Assembly: GCA_002401635.1 (NCBI GenBank)
Contig: NVTQ01000002.1
Span: 55,811 to 61,336 of the forward strand
Source of the DNA: Pseudomonadota bacterium
GTDB taxonomy: Bacteria; Pseudomonadota; Zetaproteobacteria; Mariprofundales; Mariprofundaceae
Length of the DNA: 5,526 bases
Direction: 5' to 3'
Part shown: piece by piece, positions 5,453 through 5,526 of the stretch
Layout: each line of letters begins with the position of its first letter
Position numbering within the stretch: the stretch's first letter is position 1
The notes under the pieces: generated by a model
The model's input: only the letters and a program-made list of their open reading frames with translations
What the model was told of the DNA's origin: nothing
Databases searched by the model: none
Program-made: the position numbers and the translations under genes

Positions 5453-5526
5453 ATGGATCGTGGTTTTTTTGTTTCAGGTGTTGCTGGGGATATGACAGCA
5501 CAAAAATTAAATACCATCGCGCATAA
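5453..5526 (+). CDS. flgF: Flagellar basal-body rod protein, probably FlgF (3' end outside window)
   Basis: Only the first 24 codons are present. The N-terminus begins MDRGFFVSGVAGDMTAQKLN and continues TIAH, then an incomplete codon (aa). It fits the N-terminal helix of axial rod/hook proteins, with the pattern S/TG...M..Q...N.IA.N that leads into the NLANV motif just outside the window. The MDR start is commonest in FlgF, the proximal rod subunit. FlgG and other members of the flgBCEFG family share the pattern, so the exact member is less sure than the family. It starts a new transcription unit, with its own sigma-54-like promoter and a strong ribosome binding site, and probably leads a flgF-flgG-type rod and ring operon downstream. 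Rod proteins are exported by the apparatus that includes FlhA. Confidence 0.7.
   Translation, partial: MDRGFFVSGVAGDMTAQKLNTIAH

Overview
This window is a flagellar gene block. It most likely comes from a Gram-negative, proteobacteria-like bacterium with a polar flagellum. It runs flhA (3' end), flhF, flhG/fleN, a small two-helix membrane protein, fliA (sigma-28), a SwrB/DUF2802-like membrane-anchored protein, a short FliK-like protein, a stand-alone FlhB C-terminal domain protein, and the first codons of a rod gene, probably flgF. All genes are on the + strand. Composition by eye is moderate GC (not counted). The flhA-flhF-flhG-fliA order together with one sigma-54-like and one sigma-28-like promoter fits a polar flagellar hierarchy of the Pseudomonas/Vibrio kind. 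The missing cheY/cheZ after fliA and the divergent sequences argue against a typical gammaproteobacterium. A Zetaproteobacterium-like source is possible, but this is a low-confidence guess.

Region 1 to 3529 is a tightly packed operon segment. flhA overlaps flhF by 11 nt. flhG starts just after flhF with a strong ribosome binding site. flhG touches the 77-residue membrane protein by 1 nt, and that protein overlaps fliA by 4 nt. FlhF and FlhG set the place and number of flagella, FlhA is the export gate, and FliA transcribes the late genes.

Region 3574 to 4826 holds two coupled genes (4-nt overlap). The first has an N-terminal membrane anchor, a charged coiled-coil region and a C-terminal HTH-like segment. 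It sits directly after the sigma-28 gene, where Bacillus subtilis has swrB. The second looks like a short FliK.

Region 4827 to 5026 is non-coding. It holds an imperfect hairpin, a 10-bp palindrome and a good sigma-28 promoter candidate (TTAAGTAT-N11-GGCGATAG). This promoter precedes a 92-residue protein equivalent to the C-terminal FlhB fragment left after NPTH autocleavage. Region 5306 to 5452 is non-coding and holds a sigma-54 promoter candidate with exact GG-N10-GC spacing, then a strong ribosome binding site and the start of the rod gene.

The most interesting point is that the two partners of the export specificity switch (a FliK-like protein and a free FlhB C-terminal domain) are neighbours, but the FlhB-like half appears to have its own sigma-28 promoter. 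It would then be made mainly after the switch has happened. The uncharacterised small membrane protein and the SwrB-like protein flanking fliA are further candidates for undescribed parts of the assembly machinery. No mobile element, RNA gene or CRISPR array was seen.
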